A DNA stretch of 40,993 nucleotides, taken from positions 1 through 40,993 of IMG/VR virus record IMGVR_UViG_3300044858_001833. One strand, 5' to 3'. Position numbers and translations under genes: made by a program. The stretch comes from a virus. The notes under the pieces are model-generated. The model saw only the letters and a program-made list of their open reading frames with translations. It was not told the DNA's origin and searched no databases. Of the stretch, positions 40,121-40,993 are shown piece after piece (positions within the stretch are counted from its first letter, which is position 1; the number at the start of each line of letters is the position of its first letter).

Positions 40121-40152
40121 GAGAAAAGAAAAACTGGGGGATTTCTCCCCCA
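40121..40152 (-). terminator. Strong intrinsic terminator behind the decoration gene
   Basis: On the minus strand TGGGGG and CCCCCA pair around AGAAAT and are followed by GTTTTTCTTTTC. It separates the capsid and decoration genes from the rest of the late arm, so downstream genes need read-through or their own promoter. Confidence 0.85.
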
Positions 40153-40161
40153 TGTTTAAAA

Positions 40162-40635
40162 TTAACCAGTAGCGGTAAGTCCACCAACAGTTAAGGCATT
40201 TCCAAAGGTGTGCCAAGAAGTGCCGTCACAGAAAACCTCAACAAAGTCTCCAACGTTCTCGGCAGTGTTAACAAAGGTAATCACATCAGCAGCATCAACG
40301 TCAACCACAGCACCAGCAACAATAACACTTCCTTGCAGATCGTCACCGGCAGTAGAAGTTACAGTCCAACTAGTGGTGGCAAAAGCAGCACCAACAATGA
40401 ACTTAAACTTCAGACCAGCAGACAGAGCAGGAAGAGTGATGTTAGCACCAGCAGCAGCATTCAGGATCAGAGTTTTACCACTGTCAGCAGCCGTTAGAGC
40501 AAGAGCACCAGTTACAGTTTGAACTAGGTTAAGATTCTGTTGAACACCACCAACTTTAAAACCACCACCACCAGAAGCAGAGCCTACTTCGATGTTAGAG
40601 AAATGCGTATATTTAGTACTTTCATTAGCAGCCAT
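40162..40635 (-). CDS. Capsid decoration-like protein (157 aa)
   Basis: First gene after the major capsid protein. After a polar N-terminus, a beta chain (ALTAADSGKTLILNAAAGAN and onward) with Gly/Ala/Thr strands ends in a GTSWHTFGNALTVGG segment typical of phage surface proteins. Position and composition suggest a head decoration or fibre protein. AAAGGAG precedes the ATG. A strong terminator follows, which would make it abundant with the capsid protein. Confidence 0.82.
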   Translation of the reverse strand: MAANESTKYTHFSNIEVGSASGGGGFKVGGVQQNLNLVQTVTGALALTAADSGKTLILNAAAGANITLPALSAGLKFKFIVGAAFATTSWTVTSTAGDDLQGSVIVAGAVVDVDAADVITFVNTAENVGDFVEVFCDGTSWHTFGNALTVGGLTATG

Positions 40636-40668
40636 TTAAATCTCCTTTACCGGGTTGCCCCGTCAATG

Positions 40669-40684
40669 AGTTCTCATTAGAACT
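40669..40684 (-). other. Inverted repeat between capsid and decoration genes
   Basis: AGTTCT and AGAACT pair around CATT, in the 118-base gap after the capsid gene. No T run follows. The same gap also holds GGGGGAGG and CCTCCTCC with TTTTCTTT after it on the minus strand, a possible but long-looped terminator. Likely message processing or partial termination. Confidence 0.35.
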
Positions 40685-40753
40685 CTCTATGTGGAAAGAA
40701 AAGGAGGAGGTCGACCAGGAACCCCTAATCCAACTACCCTCCCCCAGTGTTAC

Positions 40754-40993
40754 TTAGACACCCATCGAGCCATACAGAGCACGAGGATCAGTCCAACCAA
40801 ACGAGTAACGAGCCGTAGCCTTGAACTTAGCGTTCTCGGTATCGAAATCGTTATCCATCTCAAACTGATCACCACGGCGCTCGAAGCACTTCATACCATC
40901 AGGAACATCAGTCCGAACAAACCAAGCATCAGCGTCAGTCAGATAATGATTGACGACGATGTTGGTAAACAGACCACTGTCCTTGAGAGCATT
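40754..40993 (-). CDS. Major capsid protein, C-terminal end (cut by window edge)
   Basis: The last 79 residues are present: DSGLFTNIVV, NHYLTDADAWFVRTDVPDG, FERRGDQFEMDNDFDTENA and KATARYSFGWTDPRALYGS, ending in MGV. This order, especially 'TDADAWF' and 'NDFDTENAKFKATARYSFGWTDPR', is the C-terminal signature of HK97-fold phage major capsid proteins. The gene continues past the window. It is followed by the decoration-like gene after 118 bases. Confidence 0.9.
   Translation of the reverse strand, partial: NALKDSGLFTNIVVNHYLTDADAWFVRTDVPDGMKCFERRGDQFEMDNDFDTENAKFKATARYSFGWTDPRALYGSMGV

Noticed and set aside
1-40993. Lysogeny genes, CRISPR arrays, insertion sequences
   Set aside because: No integrase, repressor, transposase, regularly spaced repeats or terminal inverted repeats were seen in the window.

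Overview
This window is part of the genome of a virulent-looking tailed phage of the podovirus type, probably infecting a Gram-negative bacterium. Four signs support this: P22-like head-to-tail joining proteins (gp4- and gp10-like), a set of three large ejection-type virion proteins, a GH108-family endolysin, and the amidoligase/ATP-grasp gene set known from phiEco32-like podoviruses. No integrase, repressor, tRNA or CRISPR array was seen. The host species cannot be named from the sequence.

Layout. Bases 1-20658 are read on the + strand as a dense early/replication arm in which almost every gene overlaps or abuts the next (ATGA or TAATG junctions). It begins with very small unknown genes and a dCMP-deaminase-like enzyme. 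Bases 2977-9144 hold a biosynthetic cassette: class I glutamine amidotransferase, an acidic-tailed protein with possible GNAT-like features, a phiEco32-type COOH-NH2 ligase, an unknown protein, an Amidoligase_2 protein, a class II glutamine amidotransferase, a RimK-like ATP-grasp ligase and a small protein. Then come primase, DnaB-like helicase, a family A DNA polymerase split in two by an HNH endonuclease gene, a single-stranded-DNA-binding-like protein, a 5'-3' exonuclease, another HNH protein, a DnaQ-like exonuclease, two NTP-pyrophosphatase-like proteins, a DUF1353 protein, a third HNH gene and a class II (B12-dependent) ribonucleotide reductase.

Bases 20802-40993 are read on the - strand as the virion and lysis arm. 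In transcription order: the major capsid protein (only its end is in the window), a decoration-like protein, a strong terminator, small virion proteins, a coiled-coil protein, a GC-richer block with a large beta-structured spike, a repeat protein, a small membrane protein, a tail fibre, the gp4- and gp10-like connectors, the ejection proteins, the endolysin and a PcfJ-like protein. The two arms converge at about 20660-20800, where there is an intrinsic terminator for the late strand.

How it fits together. The early arm makes and balances nucleotides and copies the DNA; the late arm builds the particle and lyses the cell. The cassette at 3-9 kb is the most unusual part. It has the enzymes to free ammonia from glutamine and to make amide or peptide bonds with ATP, so it probably builds or attaches a peptide-like tag, whose substrate is unknown. 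A second notable signal is the 10-mer GGTCTATCAT, present five times on the + strand in the first 12.2 kb irrespective of reading frame. Two perfect sigma70 promoters (inside the primase gene and in front of the polymerase-splitting HNH gene) and one near-consensus promoter before the ssDNA-binding gene suggest that host RNA polymerase serves the replication genes.
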